Assembly (NCBI GenBank): GCA_017577715.1
Contig: PKRC01000006.1
Span: 1-64,000, forward strand
Reading direction: 5' to 3'
Length of the DNA: 64,000 nt
DNA from: Clostridia bacterium
GTDB taxonomy: Bacteria; Bacillota; Clostridia; Caldicoprobacterales; Caldicoprobacteraceae
Each line of letters opens with the position of its first letter. The stretch's first letter is position 1. Below are positions 10,096-19,196 of the stretch, one piece after another. Under the pieces are notes generated by a model. That model had not been told where the DNA came from. It worked only from the letters and a program-made list of their open reading frames with translations, and did not search any database. Position numbers and translations under genes: made by a program.

Positions 10096-11103
10096 CTAAT
10101 CAACGCTTCGCACTTTGACCGATTTCCTTATCACCAAATTGGCCTTCACAAGCTCAACTTTAGGCTGTTCATGCTTTTCGCCATTGATCATATCGATAAG
10201 CCTGCGTGCCGCCCTGGCTCCCATTTCATACAGCGGCTGAGAAACTGTGGTAAGGGGCGGATCCAGAAAAGGGCTTATATCCAGGTCATCGAACCCCACT
10301 ACCGATACATCGTCGGGCACGCTCAGACCGCAGTCTTTTATAGCCCTTATGGCGCTGATTGCCCTGGGGTCGCTGGTGGCAAATACCGCATCGGGCAGTA
10401 TTCCCTTCTTTAACAGAGCCATAATGGCTTCATAGCCGGTATCATCTCGGCCGGCTACATCCAGCACCAGCTCCGGCATAATGAGCAATCCAGCGGCCTG
10501 AAGAGCATGCTTGTAACCTTCGAGACGCTCCTTGTACAGCGTCAAGCTGGTATCGCCGCTTACTATGCATATCTTCCTATGCCCTGTATCGAGCAGGTAT
10601 TTAACGGCCTCGAAGGATGACCTATAATTGTCTATTACCACCGCATCCACAGCTTGCCCCATATGCCGCACCACCAGCACCACCGGAAAGCCATTCTCTT
10701 TGAGCTGGAGTATGTGATGGCTCTCCTCCCTAGCAGTGGCAAATATGAATCCATCTACCCACCGCTTTTGCAGCTTTTCGACGTAATCCTTTTCGGCCTC
10801 GATGTCCTCATCGGTATTACAAAGTATCACGGTAAAGCCGTGTTTCCTGGCCACATCCTCCACACCCCGTGCTACCGCCGGGAACACAGGGTTGGATATA
10901 TTAGGTACGATGAGGGCTATGGTGTTGGTTCTGCCTTCTTTCAAACCCTTGGCCAGGATATTTGGCTTATAGTTGAGGGCGCGCACGGCCTCCATGACCC
11001 TCTTTCGCGTCTCCTGGTCAACCGGTACCTTCCCGCTCAACGCCCGTGATACGGTGCTGGGCGATACGCCAGCTCTTTTTGCTACATCCTTTATGGTTGC
11101 CAA
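10096..11103 (-). CDS. LacI-family transcriptional regulator
   Basis: A 335-aa repressor-type protein. The N-terminal helix-turn-helix and hinge are classical (MATIKDVAKRAGVSPSTVSR, then ALSGKVPVDQETRKRV), followed by a periplasmic-binding-protein-like effector domain (TNTIALIVPNISNPVFPAV near residue 60; VSVVGFDDLDISPFLDPPLT near residue 270). It starts 6 nt after the FAD oxidoreductase and is followed by the dehydrogenase, so it probably regulates its own operon in response to a carbohydrate or related ligand. I could not identify a matching operator palindrome with confidence. Confidence 0.93.
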   Translation of the reverse strand: MATIKDVAKRAGVSPSTVSRALSGKVPVDQETRKRVMEAVRALNYKPNILAKGLKEGRTNTIALIVPNISNPVFPAVARGVEDVARKHGFTVILCNTDEDIEAEKDYVEKLQKRWVDGFIFATAREESHHILQLKENGFPVVLVVRHMGQAVDAVVIDNYRSSFEAVKYLLDTGHRKICIVSGDTSLTLYKERLEGYKHALQAAGLLIMPELVLDVAGRDDTGYEAIMALLKKGILPDAVFATSDPRAISAIRAIKDCGLSVPDDVSVVGFDDLDISPFLDPPLTTVSQPLYEMGARAARRLIDMINGEKHEQPKVELVKANLVIRKSVKVRSVD

Positions 11104-11109
11104 ATGCCC

Positions 11110-12960
11110 TTACCTCCAGCTATCATTTGGTCTTACAGGTTCATGAGCCTCGGCTACAAGTTCATCGCCTTTGTATCTTATGACGAAGTACTTCTCGTAA
11201 CCTGGACTGCCGGGCAAGGGTCTCAAATCATCCTCCGACTGGAAGAAGAGATGCGGACCCCTGCTCTCGCGGCGCTGCATGCACGCCAGGACCATGGCCT
11301 TGGCCACCAACAAAAGGTTGAGGCATTCGTAATACTCTATGAGGCTAAGATCTCCTCGCTTCACCTGGTACTGCTCCAGCTCCGTCAAGCGCTGCCACGC
11401 CTTGGAAAGCCCCTCATAGGTGCGCACTACGGAAACATACCGTGTCATCAACCTTTGAATTTCCCCCTTAAGCTCGGAAGCATAGATGCTCTTTCCAACT
11501 TTGGCAGCACTATTCGCGCCATCGTGCTTAAAAATAAGCTCTTCCTTCTGTAGACCGCTCCACATCTCCTCCGTAATTGCCTTTTTGCTCATCAAAGCCG
11601 ACTTGGCGTAGCGCACCGCTTCCTCGCCGGCTATTTTGCCAAACACCTGACAGTCTAAAAGGGCATTGCCTCCAGGTCGGTTGGCACCATGCTGCCCGCC
11701 AGCGCACTCTCCAGCGGCAAACAACCCCCTCACCTCGGTATTGCCCTTTTCCCTTATCTTGACGCCGCCCTGGAAATGCTGTCCAGCCGGTACTATCTCT
11801 ATCATTTCGCCCTTCTCAAGGTCAATTCCGTTGTCTTTAAGCCATTGTATAGAGGCTGGATTGATCTCCTTAAGGCGCGCCAATGGGCTGCTTTCCCGCT
11901 GATCATCGGATATGGGATTGTTAACCTCTTGCGCGTAGCGATGGCGATTTTCAGCTTTCAACTGGCCAAACTGGAAACCCTGCGGATTGGCGGAAAAGTC
12001 AAGATACACACGTCGCCCCTTCATTATCTCCTTAAATACGGCAATATCTATCTGGCTGGAGGCATGCTCGCATGATACAGGCCAGCTCGCACCTTTCTCA
12101 AATACGACGTTGTGTATCTCCATCCACGAAGTACCCTCAGGAAAATATTTGATCAGGAACTCCTCGCCAAGGTCGTTTACAAAGCGCGGTACCGCCCTCA
12201 TGAGGCTTCCGGAACATGCTAACTTGGTCTTTACAGACGATAAGCCAATTTGTATGAACTCCATGTTTACCAGGGAGGCGCCGGCACGCAGCGCCATGGC
12301 ATACCCATCGCCTGTTGCACCAGGCGGATATACGTTGTACTCAAAAACTTCTCCCCCACCGCCTGTACCCAGCACAACGGCAGGCGTATCAAAGAAGAGC
12401 ACCTCATCAGCCTCGTCAACACCGATGGCACCTACTACCTCACCGTCCTCCACCAGGAGGCTCACTACCATGCTGTTTTCAACAACCTCGATGTTGAGCT
12501 CCCTGGCTCTTCTGACCAGAGCCTGTTCAATATGGATAGCCGTCTTGGGACCGGTATAGCAGGCTCTAGCGTATTTGGAACCATCGGTGACAAACTGGTG
12601 AGCCTTGCCGTCCTTTTTTACAAAAGGCACACCGAGAGAATCCAAATACTCAAAGGCTTCGCAGGATCTTTTCGCCAGTATAACCGCCAGGTCGTAATCA
12701 GAAACCTTTCCGCCCAGCCTATAGATATCGTCGGCGTGATACTTCCACGCGTCCTCCCCTACCGGTTCGGTATGGGGCAGTGTAGCATGGAAAGCCATCC
12801 TATCCGAACACGAATTGGCAGTGGTACCCGTGGTGCCCAATTTCCCTTTTGTGACCAGTATAACCCTGCATTCAGGGTCAAGTTCTCTGGCTGCAATTGC
12901 AGCTCTTAGCGCCGCCCCTCCTCCGCCTACAACCAATACATCGCACTTAAAACGCTTCAC
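11110..12960 (-). CDS. FAD-dependent oxidoreductase, fumarate reductase/L-aspartate oxidase flavoprotein family
   Basis: A 616-aa flavoprotein. The N-terminus has a dinucleotide-binding fold (CDVLVVGGGGAALRAAIAA), then TKGKLGTTGTTANS and the family's FAD-contact motif late in the protein (GLFAAGECAGGQHGANRPGG), followed by the helical C-terminal domain of the SdhA/FrdA/NadB/AprA superfamily. No heme-binding or FMN-attachment domain and no signal peptide are seen, so it is probably cytoplasmic. It uses a GTG start (12958-12960); a GGAGGGG is present but unusually far upstream. It lies 31 nt after an old-yellow-enzyme reductase with an Fe-S motif; the two likely act as an electron-transfer pair on an unsaturated or alpha-keto-type substrate. 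The substrate is unknown. Confidence 0.85.
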   Translation of the reverse strand: MKRFKCDVLVVGGGGAALRAAIAARELDPECRVILVTKGKLGTTGTTANSCSDRMAFHATLPHTEPVGEDAWKYHADDIYRLGGKVSDYDLAVILAKRSCEAFEYLDSLGVPFVKKDGKAHQFVTDGSKYARACYTGPKTAIHIEQALVRRARELNIEVVENSMVVSLLVEDGEVVGAIGVDEADEVLFFDTPAVVLGTGGGGEVFEYNVYPPGATGDGYAMALRAGASLVNMEFIQIGLSSVKTKLACSGSLMRAVPRFVNDLGEEFLIKYFPEGTSWMEIHNVVFEKGASWPVSCEHASSQIDIAVFKEIMKGRRVYLDFSANPQGFQFGQLKAENRHRYAQEVNNPISDDQRESSPLARLKEINPASIQWLKDNGIDLEKGEMIEIVPAGQHFQGGVKIREKGNTEVRGLFAAGECAGGQHGANRPGGNALLDCQVFGKIAGEEAVRYAKSALMSKKAITEEMWSGLQKEELIFKHDGANSAAKVGKSIYASELKGEIQRLMTRYVSVVRTYEGLSKAWQRLTELEQYQVKRGDLSLIEYYECLNLLLVAKAMVLACMQRRESRGPHLFFQSEDDLRPLPGSPGYEKYFVIRYKGDELVAEAHEPVRPNDSWR

Positions 12961-12991
12961 ACCGCATCACACCCCTCCTGTACATGAATTC

Positions 12992-14359
12992 TTACACATG
13001 TTCGGCTAGCCTGTCGCTCTGGATAGGAGGTTTGCCTTCTCTTCCTGCTTTGTATATGGGAGCGTAAATTTCAGCATCCCTTATGACGCAGCCGGCTTTG
13101 CCGCCATCCCTCATTATCTCCGAACACTTACCGCAGGCGATGCAGCATTTCTTCTCATTTAATGCCCCTTTCTCGAAGAGGTCCCTTGCGAAATCGGGAT
13201 AAGCAAATGCCATTCTCCCAAACCCCGCTATCTTAAACCACCCTTCCTTAATGCCTCCAGCAGCTATATAGGGCGATAGATGGCGAAGCCATGTCAGTCC
13301 CGAAGACAGTACAACCATATCGGGTACGCTTTCCTGAATGGCCTTTGCAACGCCTAGCATCCTAGCTACACCCTCAAGCGGATGCTCAGGCGGCATATAA
13401 GGACCGCTATCGTACGGCCTATTGATATGGGGATTATAATAGGGATTGCCACAAGTTATATTGACCATCTTGACGCCTTTATCGCGCAGAATTTTGACCA
13501 GCTGTATCGGCTCGGTCAGGTCAGGCTTTCTATAATTCTCTTTATCCACTCCCCATCCGTAAGGATAAGGTATGGCATCATAGGCATTGAGCCTAAGGGT
13601 AACATCGATGGCATCGCCCAAACGCTGTTTGATCTTGTCAATTATATTTATGAGAAAACGAGTCCGGTTATCAAAGCTCCCTCCGTATTTGCCTTCCCGG
13701 GTAAACGCCGATAGAAGCTCCGAGTTCAAATACCTGTGGCAGCTCTTTATATCCACGGCATCAAAGCCAATTTCGCTGGCTAGTTCAGCCGCTTCGACAA
13801 ACCTATCCTCCAGCTCCTCCAATTGCTCATCCGAAATCACGGAATATTCATCTGGAAGATAGGGGTCTAGATACGGATTTCTGGCAGCAATTATGGGAGC
13901 TGGTTTTCCCTCGGGTTTGCTGTATCGCCCCGAATGGGTGAGCTGAACAACGGTATAGGGGCGATAGTTGGGCCCAAACTGTTCTTTTGCAGCTTCCATT
14001 ATGGTATCTAGGAGCCGTGCAAACCCGTCCTTATTCTTGCGGCACAAATAAAGCTGTCTCGGATTGGCCCTTCCCTCGTGTACAACGGCGGTTGCCTCGA
14101 TCCATATGAGGCCGGCTCCTCCGGACGCAAACCTGCGATAACGCCTAAAAGTTAGCTCATCCGGCTCACCGGCCGGTGTGCCGTCACAACCCTCCATGGG
14201 CTGTATGGCAATGGAATTTGGAACGACCTTATCCCCCAATTTGACAGGCTGTTTCAATACATCGATATCAGCGGATACGGGGATATGTATCCCCAACGCC
14301 TCTATCTTATTGGATAGGTCCTCCATGCTCTTCAGTTTAAACTTTTCATGTAAACCCAC
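12992..14359 (-). CDS. NADH:flavin oxidoreductase, old yellow enzyme family with C-terminal Fe-S motif
   Basis: A 455-aa TIM-barrel flavin oxidoreductase. Family features include the N-terminal NSIAIQPMEG segment, VVQLTHSGRYS, GFDAVDIKSCHRYL, and a late FMN phosphate-binding region (GFGRMAFAYPDFARDL). A cysteine cluster (CCIACGKCSEIMRDGGKAGC) near residues 415-435 matches the 4Fe-4S site of 2,4-dienoyl-CoA reductase/trimethylamine dehydrogenase relatives, but the C-terminal FAD/NAD domain of those enzymes is absent. The adjacent FAD protein could supply an equivalent function in trans (inference). The GTG start at 14357-14359 is supported by GGAGG 9 nt upstream; an ATG at 14326 is the alternative. 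First gene of the run toward the glucan synthase. Confidence 0.85.
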   Translation of the reverse strand: MGLHEKFKLKSMEDLSNKIEALGIHIPVSADIDVLKQPVKLGDKVVPNSIAIQPMEGCDGTPAGEPDELTFRRYRRFASGGAGLIWIEATAVVHEGRANPRQLYLCRKNKDGFARLLDTIMEAAKEQFGPNYRPYTVVQLTHSGRYSKPEGKPAPIIAARNPYLDPYLPDEYSVISDEQLEELEDRFVEAAELASEIGFDAVDIKSCHRYLNSELLSAFTREGKYGGSFDNRTRFLINIIDKIKQRLGDAIDVTLRLNAYDAIPYPYGWGVDKENYRKPDLTEPIQLVKILRDKGVKMVNITCGNPYYNPHINRPYDSGPYMPPEHPLEGVARMLGVAKAIQESVPDMVVLSSGLTWLRHLSPYIAAGGIKEGWFKIAGFGRMAFAYPDFARDLFEKGALNEKKCCIACGKCSEIMRDGGKAGCVIRDAEIYAPIYKAGREGKPPIQSDRLAEHV

Positions 14360-14456
14360 AATAGTTTACCTCCTTTTTGCAAAGGTTTGTACAATCGTTT
14401 TCATAAGTATATATTCTATATCATCTCCTTTATTCCTTCTAAAAAATTTAAAAATT

Positions 14457-15320
14457 TTATTTTATAACGACCAATTTCCTGTTAAAATCGCAGAAGGTTA
14501 TAAGACCGGCTCCTATTAGCAACAGCAATAAGGCTATTAAATCAATTCTCCATAAGAAATGCTCCAAACAAGTTTTCACTAACAATTCGATGGCGTGGGA
14601 AGGGAAATTGAGAAATGCAACGCTTGATGCCAGCTGGGATATGATGCCGTTGCCTAATAATATCCACCTGCCAGCCAGCGACAGTTCCAACATCACGCCT
14701 CCCGCTGACGCCATTGAGGCACCTACCCAAATCAACGACTGTTTCACTCCCCTGACAACTGCTATTAAAATCCCGGTGAGAATCAAAAATATGCCGACGG
14801 TTCCCCACGGTAACCATTTAAAAAATATCACAGATTGACGAACAACCCAGAAAAACTCCACCGATAAGATGTCCTGGAAGCGTACACGTTCCGGTATCGG
14901 ACCAAACCAGTAATTGATCACCTTATCCCTGTTTTCAAACTGGGCCGGTGTCATATAATCATCCAGACGATCAAACAATTTATACAGCGGTATAACTGGC
15001 AGCTGATCGGTTTGCCCTTTTAAAAAATTGAACAAGCTTCCACCCAATAATAGTACTTCTTCCCTAAGCCAATCTTCAGTCATGGCCTTTTCCAGGTAAG
15101 GAAGGGCTTCATGGCCATTGGGCAGTTCAGCATTCACCCTACTAAAAAGCCACTGCCTGATCTGGCCGTAAAATTGAGCCTTTTGAAAGACATCATCGTA
15201 AAACTTAAGGCGCAAAAAAGTGAGCCTCATACTAAAGCTGAACCCCATCGCTACTAAGTTAATTGCTAAAATTGCGATAAGCAGGGCAACAAATACAGAT
15301 TGTAGGATTCTCATTCTCAT
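14457..15320 (-). CDS. Predicted integral membrane protein, function unknown
   Basis: A 287-aa protein I do not recognise. It has an N-terminal membrane segment (VFVALLIAILAINLVAMGF), an extracellular or cytoplasmic stretch of about 130 residues, then three further hydrophobic segments (GTVGIFLILTGILIAVV; LIWVGASMASAGGVMLEL; IDLIALLLLLIGAGLITF) ending in a basic tail. That gives about four transmembrane helices. It is separated from the old-yellow-enzyme gene by about 100 nt and transcribed in the same direction. No catalytic motif is visible. The frame is clearly coding and about the right length for conserved clostridial membrane proteins. Confidence 0.7.
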   Translation of the reverse strand: MRMRILQSVFVALLIAILAINLVAMGFSFSMRLTFLRLKFYDDVFQKAQFYGQIRQWLFSRVNAELPNGHEALPYLEKAMTEDWLREEVLLLGGSLFNFLKGQTDQLPVIPLYKLFDRLDDYMTPAQFENRDKVINYWFGPIPERVRFQDILSVEFFWVVRQSVIFFKWLPWGTVGIFLILTGILIAVVRGVKQSLIWVGASMASAGGVMLELSLAGRWILLGNGIISQLASSVAFLNFPSHAIELLVKTCLEHFLWRIDLIALLLLLIGAGLITFCDFNRKLVVIK

Positions 15321-15730
15321 ATCTACCTCATTTTTATATATTAACCAACTGCCATCATGATATCCGCCTATTTACCTGAACCGGGAACACAAAATACCGC
15401 TACCATCAAAAATATAACAACTTTAATACATTAAAAACCTCATTTCCCTTCCCTTACACGAACAAGTGCAGTTATTCTTCCTTATCACAAGCCGCTAACA
15501 TGGTAATATAACCGATATAACTAACAACCATAAATTATAGGAACATCTTCATATATAGCAAATACACCCTTCTTTTTTACTTTTACTACAAGTAGTCATA
15601 AAAATCAATATGAAATTGTTTAACTTCAGTCGATCTCATCAAACAGCTAAATGGTTTATATATATCAAAGGCAGCGCAAGAGCCAATTTGTATAATCCGT
15701 TTATGAAGTTCTAATAAAAAGCATTTGAGC
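15321..15730. other. Intergenic region with no supported gene
   Basis: About 400 nt of AT-rich sequence between divergent genes. A 64-codon minus-strand frame at 15586-15780 has no ribosome site, no recognisable motif and overlaps the azlC promoter, so I do not call it. No strong hairpin or repeat array was seen. Confidence 0.5.
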
Positions 15731-15759
15731 TTGACCTGAACCGCTTTTTTGTGTACACT
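15731..15759 (+). promoter_or_regulatory. Sigma-A-type promoter for azlCD
   Basis: TTGACC (15731-15736), a 17-nt spacer and TACACT (15754-15759) sit about 35 nt upstream of the azlC start. The -35 is close to consensus. Confidence 0.55.
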
Positions 15760-15794
15760 ATGATAAAATTTCCTTTTCAACCGAGGGAGGACCT

Positions 15795-16499
15795 ATGACA
15801 GACAGCAATTTTGTAACCGGCATTAAGAAATCCGTTCCAGTTGTACTAGGTTATATCCCCATTGGTATGGCATTTGGGATACTGGCGAGCCAACAAGGGC
15901 TATCGATTTTCGAGATATTCATGATGTCATCTATGGTATACGCCGGCGCCTCCCAGTTTATCGCCACAGCCATGATAGCCTCCGGCATCAATGCTGCCTC
16001 GGTAATTTTTACGGTATTTCTGGTAAACTTAAGGCATATGCTCATGAGCGCTTCATTATCGCCTTATTTCAGAAAAGTGCCTTCAATCATCCAGGCCCTT
16101 ATATCCTTTGGCCTGACAGATGAAACCTATGCCCTAGATATCACCCATCTAAAGGAACACGAACCTTCCGCCTATTTCTTTATGGGATTACACACAAGCT
16201 GCTATGCTACGTGGGTAATCAGCACGGTTATGGGCGGCATGCTTGGCAATCTGATACCTGATCCCACTCGCTGGGGCATGGACTATGCCCTATCGGCCAT
16301 GTTTATAGCCTTGCTGTGCATACAGATAAAGGACAAAAGGGATGTGCTTGTAGCCATATGCTCAGCAGCTTTTTCCCTACTCATAACAACAATGTCAGGA
16401 GGTAGCTGGAATGTCATCATATCCACCATATTAGCTGCAACGATAGGGGTGAGCGCTGATCTATGGAACAAAAGGTTATCCTTATCATCATCGGAATGA
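15795..16499 (+). CDS. azlC: AzlC-family branched-chain amino acid exporter, large subunit
   Basis: A 234-aa polytopic membrane protein. The family hallmarks are visible: GIKKSVPVVLGYIPIGMAFG at the N-terminus, MVYAGASQFIATAMIASG, VNLRHMLMSASLSPYF and FGLTDETYALDITH. AzlC with the small AzlD protein forms an exporter of branched-chain amino acids or their analogues (known for AzlCD and YgaZH). The start ATG follows GAGGGAGG at suitable spacing. It overlaps the next gene by 37 nt, which implies translational coupling. Confidence 0.93.
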   Translation: MTDSNFVTGIKKSVPVVLGYIPIGMAFGILASQQGLSIFEIFMMSSMVYAGASQFIATAMIASGINAASVIFTVFLVNLRHMLMSASLSPYFRKVPSIIQALISFGLTDETYALDITHLKEHEPSAYFFMGLHTSCYATWVISTVMGGMLGNLIPDPTRWGMDYALSAMFIALLCIQIKDKRDVLVAICSAAFSLLITTMSGGSWNVIISTILAATIGVSADLWNKRLSLSSSE

Positions 16500-16780
16500 G
16501 CGTAGTGACCTATTTGCCTAGGATACTACCCATGGTGCTGCTATCAAAAGTGAATCTACCACCGCTGTTTTTGAAGTGGCTACAGTTTATACCAGTAGCC
16601 GTGCTGTCTGCGTTGCTGGCTCCTGCCATCCTGGCACCGCAGGGCGAGCTTTCTATTGGGCTTGATAACAACGCCTTTATAGCTTCCATACCTTGCTTTT
16701 TTGTAGCAATCAAGACCAAAAATTTATTCCTCACCGTTATGGTGGGAATACTCGCCATGTTTTTGCTGCAAAACCTATAA
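16463..16780 (+). CDS. azlD: AzlD-family branched-chain amino acid exporter, small subunit
   Basis: A 105-aa hydrophobic protein with about four membrane segments (VILIIIGMSVVTYLPRILPM; FIPVAVLSALLAPAIL; FIASIPCFFVAIKTKNLFLT; VMVGILAMFLL). The TYLPR motif and pairing with AzlC identify it as AzlD. Its start lies inside azlC, 37 nt before that gene's stop. Confidence 0.92.
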   Translation: MEQKVILIIIGMSVVTYLPRILPMVLLSKVNLPPLFLKWLQFIPVAVLSALLAPAILAPQGELSIGLDNNAFIASIPCFFVAIKTKNLFLTVMVGILAMFLLQNL

Positions 16781-16962
16781 ATTCATCCTTATTGTTTAAC
16801 TAGCTGTAACTGGGATTGCTAAAGCACGCCTTCATCAACACCTCTGCCATCCGTACTTTTCTTTAATTATTTTTGATCTGCACATATATCATCGAGATCA
16901 TTTCTATTTTATCAATATGATGCATAGAATTAAAAAGAAAATCTAACGGGGAGATGATAAAG

Positions 16963-17403
16963 ATGAAGAAAGGGAAATGCGTAATCCCCCTCATGCTTTT
17001 TCTCGCTGCCTTTATGATTGGATGTAGTGCCGAGCAGCTCCTTGCCATGGATGTATCCCATACCAATGATAATTATAGCCATGAAGCGCAAGAGGGATAT
17101 TCGGCCATAATGTTCATGACAGATCTAGAAATCATAAAAAGAGCCACAGATCATCTTAAAGCTCTTGGTGAAAAAGTAGCTTTTCAAGAAACCGAAATAT
17201 CCATTCACCACTGTGACAACAAGACGGTAATATACACAGATCCAAAAGGTAACCGTATAACTTACAAAGGAGATTATTTAAAGATAGTGTTTTATCCTCC
17301 CTCGAAGCCCCCATCCCCCGAATATAACAAATGCTTTACGGTATATCTAGACCAAGATGGCAACGTGTTAGGGTATACCAGCCAAATCGTTGATGGCGAC
17401 TGA
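16963..17403 (+). CDS. Small predicted lipoprotein
   Basis: A 146-aa protein with a lipoprotein signal peptide (basic start, hydrophobic core, lipobox-like MIGC near residue 20 of this start). The rest is a soluble domain of about 120 residues with VIYTDPKGNRITYKGDYLKI and a proline-rich stretch (PPSKPPSPEYNK). I do not recognise the family. The ATG at 16963 is favoured over 16954 because GGGGAG is then 9 nt upstream. It stands alone between azlD and a convergent membrane-protein gene. Confidence 0.65.
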   Translation: MKKGKCVIPLMLFLAAFMIGCSAEQLLAMDVSHTNDNYSHEAQEGYSAIMFMTDLEIIKRATDHLKALGEKVAFQETEISIHHCDNKTVIYTDPKGNRITYKGDYLKIVFYPPSKPPSPEYNKCFTVYLDQDGNVLGYTSQIVDGD

Positions 17404-17412
17404 TAAATAAAA

Positions 17413-17442
17413 AACGAGCGCTACGCTCCTCAATTTTTTATA
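17413..17442. terminator. Short hairpin between convergent genes
   Basis: GAGCG-CTA-CGCTC flanked by an A-run (AAAAAA) on one side and TTTTTT on the other lies between the convergent genes ending at 17403 and 17438. It could terminate both transcripts. Confidence 0.45.
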
Positions 17443-17899
17443 CAGCAGCTTCGCTTGAGATATCTATCACAAAATTCTGGAAAACTTTAAACTCGTACCT
17501 TTGCCCCACCTGTATATCGGGCATAGGCTTATTGGCATCTACAAGCAAAATCCGTTCCACTCCGTCGTTCTCAATTAAAACCTCATAATAGTACAGCTTG
17601 TTGTCCTTATAAACAGGCTGGTTACCCACCCTTTTTACCACACCCGATTCAACCCTCTGCCGTCCGGTAAACATATCCCTGAGGAATCTATAATATGCCA
17701 ATATCTGGCTGCCGTATACGCCCCAAATAAAGATATCGAGGCATATCCCACTCAGCAGTACTATCAAGCCTAAAGTGTTGTTGACCAGACTGGCCAATGC
17801 AATTGAAATGGCAAGAAAGGCAACCAAAACGGCGCTCATCACAAGGATTACCTTCTTCAACTGTTTCCCGGTTTGCTGTAAGTCCTCCTCTCTGTACAC
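17438..17899 (-). CDS. Small membrane protein, function unknown
   Basis: A 153-aa protein with two adjacent membrane segments (VILVMSAVLVAFLAISIAL and LGLIVLLSGICLDIFIWGVY) and a C-terminal beta-rich soluble domain of about 75 residues (YYYEVLIENDGVERILLVD; YEFKVFQNFVIDIS). The start is GTG, with GGAGG 8 nt upstream. I do not recognise the family; the architecture suggests a membrane-anchored, OB- or NfeD-like C-terminal domain, but that is only an impression. Confidence 0.65.
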   Translation of the reverse strand: MYREEDLQQTGKQLKKVILVMSAVLVAFLAISIALASLVNNTLGLIVLLSGICLDIFIWGVYGSQILAYYRFLRDMFTGRQRVESGVVKRVGNQPVYKDNKLYYYEVLIENDGVERILLVDANKPMPDIQVGQRYEFKVFQNFVIDISSEAAV

Positions 17900-18024
17900 A
17901 CGAGAACCCTCCCCTACACCAAAGTGTTACGGTTGATAATCTTTTAACTTCCAATAGAAATTATACCACATATAATCGAGCGTTTGCACTACCTCTAAAT
18001 TAAACCAAGCGCTCCTGTTTGAGA

Positions 18025-18059
18025 TAAAAAATTAAGAGGGAGATCTTATCTCCCTCTTA
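18025..18059 (-). terminator. Terminator of the tRNA-Val gene
   Basis: AAGAGGGA and TCCCTCTT form a near-perfect stem (18034-18059) directly after the tRNA 3' end on the minus strand, followed by TTAATTTTTT. Confidence 0.8.
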
Positions 18060-18060
18060 T

Positions 18061-18136
18061 TGGTGGGGCGTACAGGACTCGAACCTGTAACTTCCACCAC
18101 GTCAAGATGGCACTCTACCAGTTGAGTTAACGCCCC
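18061..18136 (-). tRNA. tRNA-Val (anticodon GAC)
   Basis: The reverse complement folds as a full tRNA: acceptor GGGGCGT/ACGCCCC, anticodon stem CCATC/GGTGG with loop TTGACGT (anticodon GAC), T arm with GGTTCGAGTCC, and an encoded CCA end. It is a single-gene unit with its own terminator. Confidence 0.95.
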
Positions 18137-18377
18137 ATTTCACAGTTTGCATTATTATATTAGCCCAACTATATTAAATTGTCAAGCGGTATTTTTATGG
18201 CTTTTAAAGACAGCGGAAATGAAAATTATAAAAATATGATGAATTAGAGGCCGCTTCTATCCTAATTTTTATAATAAAAACTTTCAAGGATGAGAAGCAG
18301 ACCCCTATAACTAAAAAAACTAAAAATATGTAAAACTTTGTAGTAAACAGAAGCAAACAATGGAGATCTTAAAACCA

Positions 18378-19181
18378 TTAAAACGCAGGTATCACGCCTC
18401 CATTGTAATTCTCTTCAATGAACTTCCTGACCTTTTCGCTGTGCAAAGCCTCCATCAGCTTTTTGAACTTCTCCTGATTTTCCTCCCCTGCTCTCACTGC
18501 TACTATATTGGCATAGGGGGAATCCTTATCCTCTAAAATGAGCGCATCTCTGGTGGGCACCAACCCGGCCTCTAGCGCATAATTGCCGTTTATAACAGCA
18601 CCATCCACATCGTCCAGCACCCTCGGCAACTGAGCAGCTTCCAAGGGGACAAACTTTATGTTTTTTGGATTTTCTATAATATCGTTTTCAGTGGCAAGTA
18701 TACCTACTCCATCTCTTAATTTGATCAAGCCGTATTTCTGCAGAAGTAGTAGTGCCCTTCCCCCGTTGGTGGGATCGTTAGGTATGGCGATCTCGCAATT
18801 GTCCTTCAACTCATCTATTGAGCTGTACCTTGAAGAATAAAGCCCCATGGGTTCAACATGAACCGCGCCAATGGATACAATATCAATGTTATTCTCTTCT
18901 TTAAAGTTATTCATGTAAGGTTCATGTTGAAAGAAATTAGCATCCAATTCTCCCTCAGCAAGGGCAAGGTTGGGTTTAACGTAATCGGTAAACTCAATTA
19001 TTTCCACTTTTATGCCCTGCTTCTCCAAATCATCTTTTATAAGCTCTATTATTTTAGCATGGGGTTCGGGCGAAACTCCAATTCTTATCAAATTTTCATT
19101 GCTTTTGTTTTGGCCACACCCAACAAAAGATAGAACCAGTAATCCTGCAATCAATACAACAAGTATTCTCTTCAATTTCAT
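18378..19181 (-). CDS. metQ: Methionine ABC transporter substrate-binding lipoprotein MetQ
   Basis: A 267-aa NlpA/MetQ-family lipoprotein: signal peptide with lipobox FVGCG, then IRIGVSPEPHAKIIELIKDD, FTDYVKPNLALAEGELDANF and FFQHEPYMNNF, which are characteristic of the family, and AIPNDPTNGGRALLLLQKYG. It captures D- or L-methionine outside the membrane for the MetI/MetN importer encoded just upstream. It is the last gene of the metNIQ operon, 15 nt after metI. An SD (GGGAGG) is very close to the ATG; a TTG six nt downstream is a possible alternative start. Confidence 0.95.
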   Translation of the reverse strand: MKLKRILVVLIAGLLVLSFVGCGQNKSNENLIRIGVSPEPHAKIIELIKDDLEKQGIKVEIIEFTDYVKPNLALAEGELDANFFQHEPYMNNFKEENNIDIVSIGAVHVEPMGLYSSRYSSIDELKDNCEIAIPNDPTNGGRALLLLQKYGLIKLRDGVGILATENDIIENPKNIKFVPLEAAQLPRVLDDVDGAVINGNYALEAGLVPTRDALILEDKDSPYANIVAVRAGEENQEKFKKLMEALHSEKVRKFIEENYNGGVIPAF

Positions 19182-19196
19182 TCCCTCCCAATCACG

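Noticed and set aside
12250..12909. A 219-codon plus-strand frame opposite the FAD oxidoreductase
   Set aside because: Antisense to the conserved flavoprotein N-terminus, with no recognisable motif.
15586..15780. A 64-codon minus-strand frame upstream of azlC
   Set aside because: No ribosome site or motif, and it overlaps the azlC promoter.
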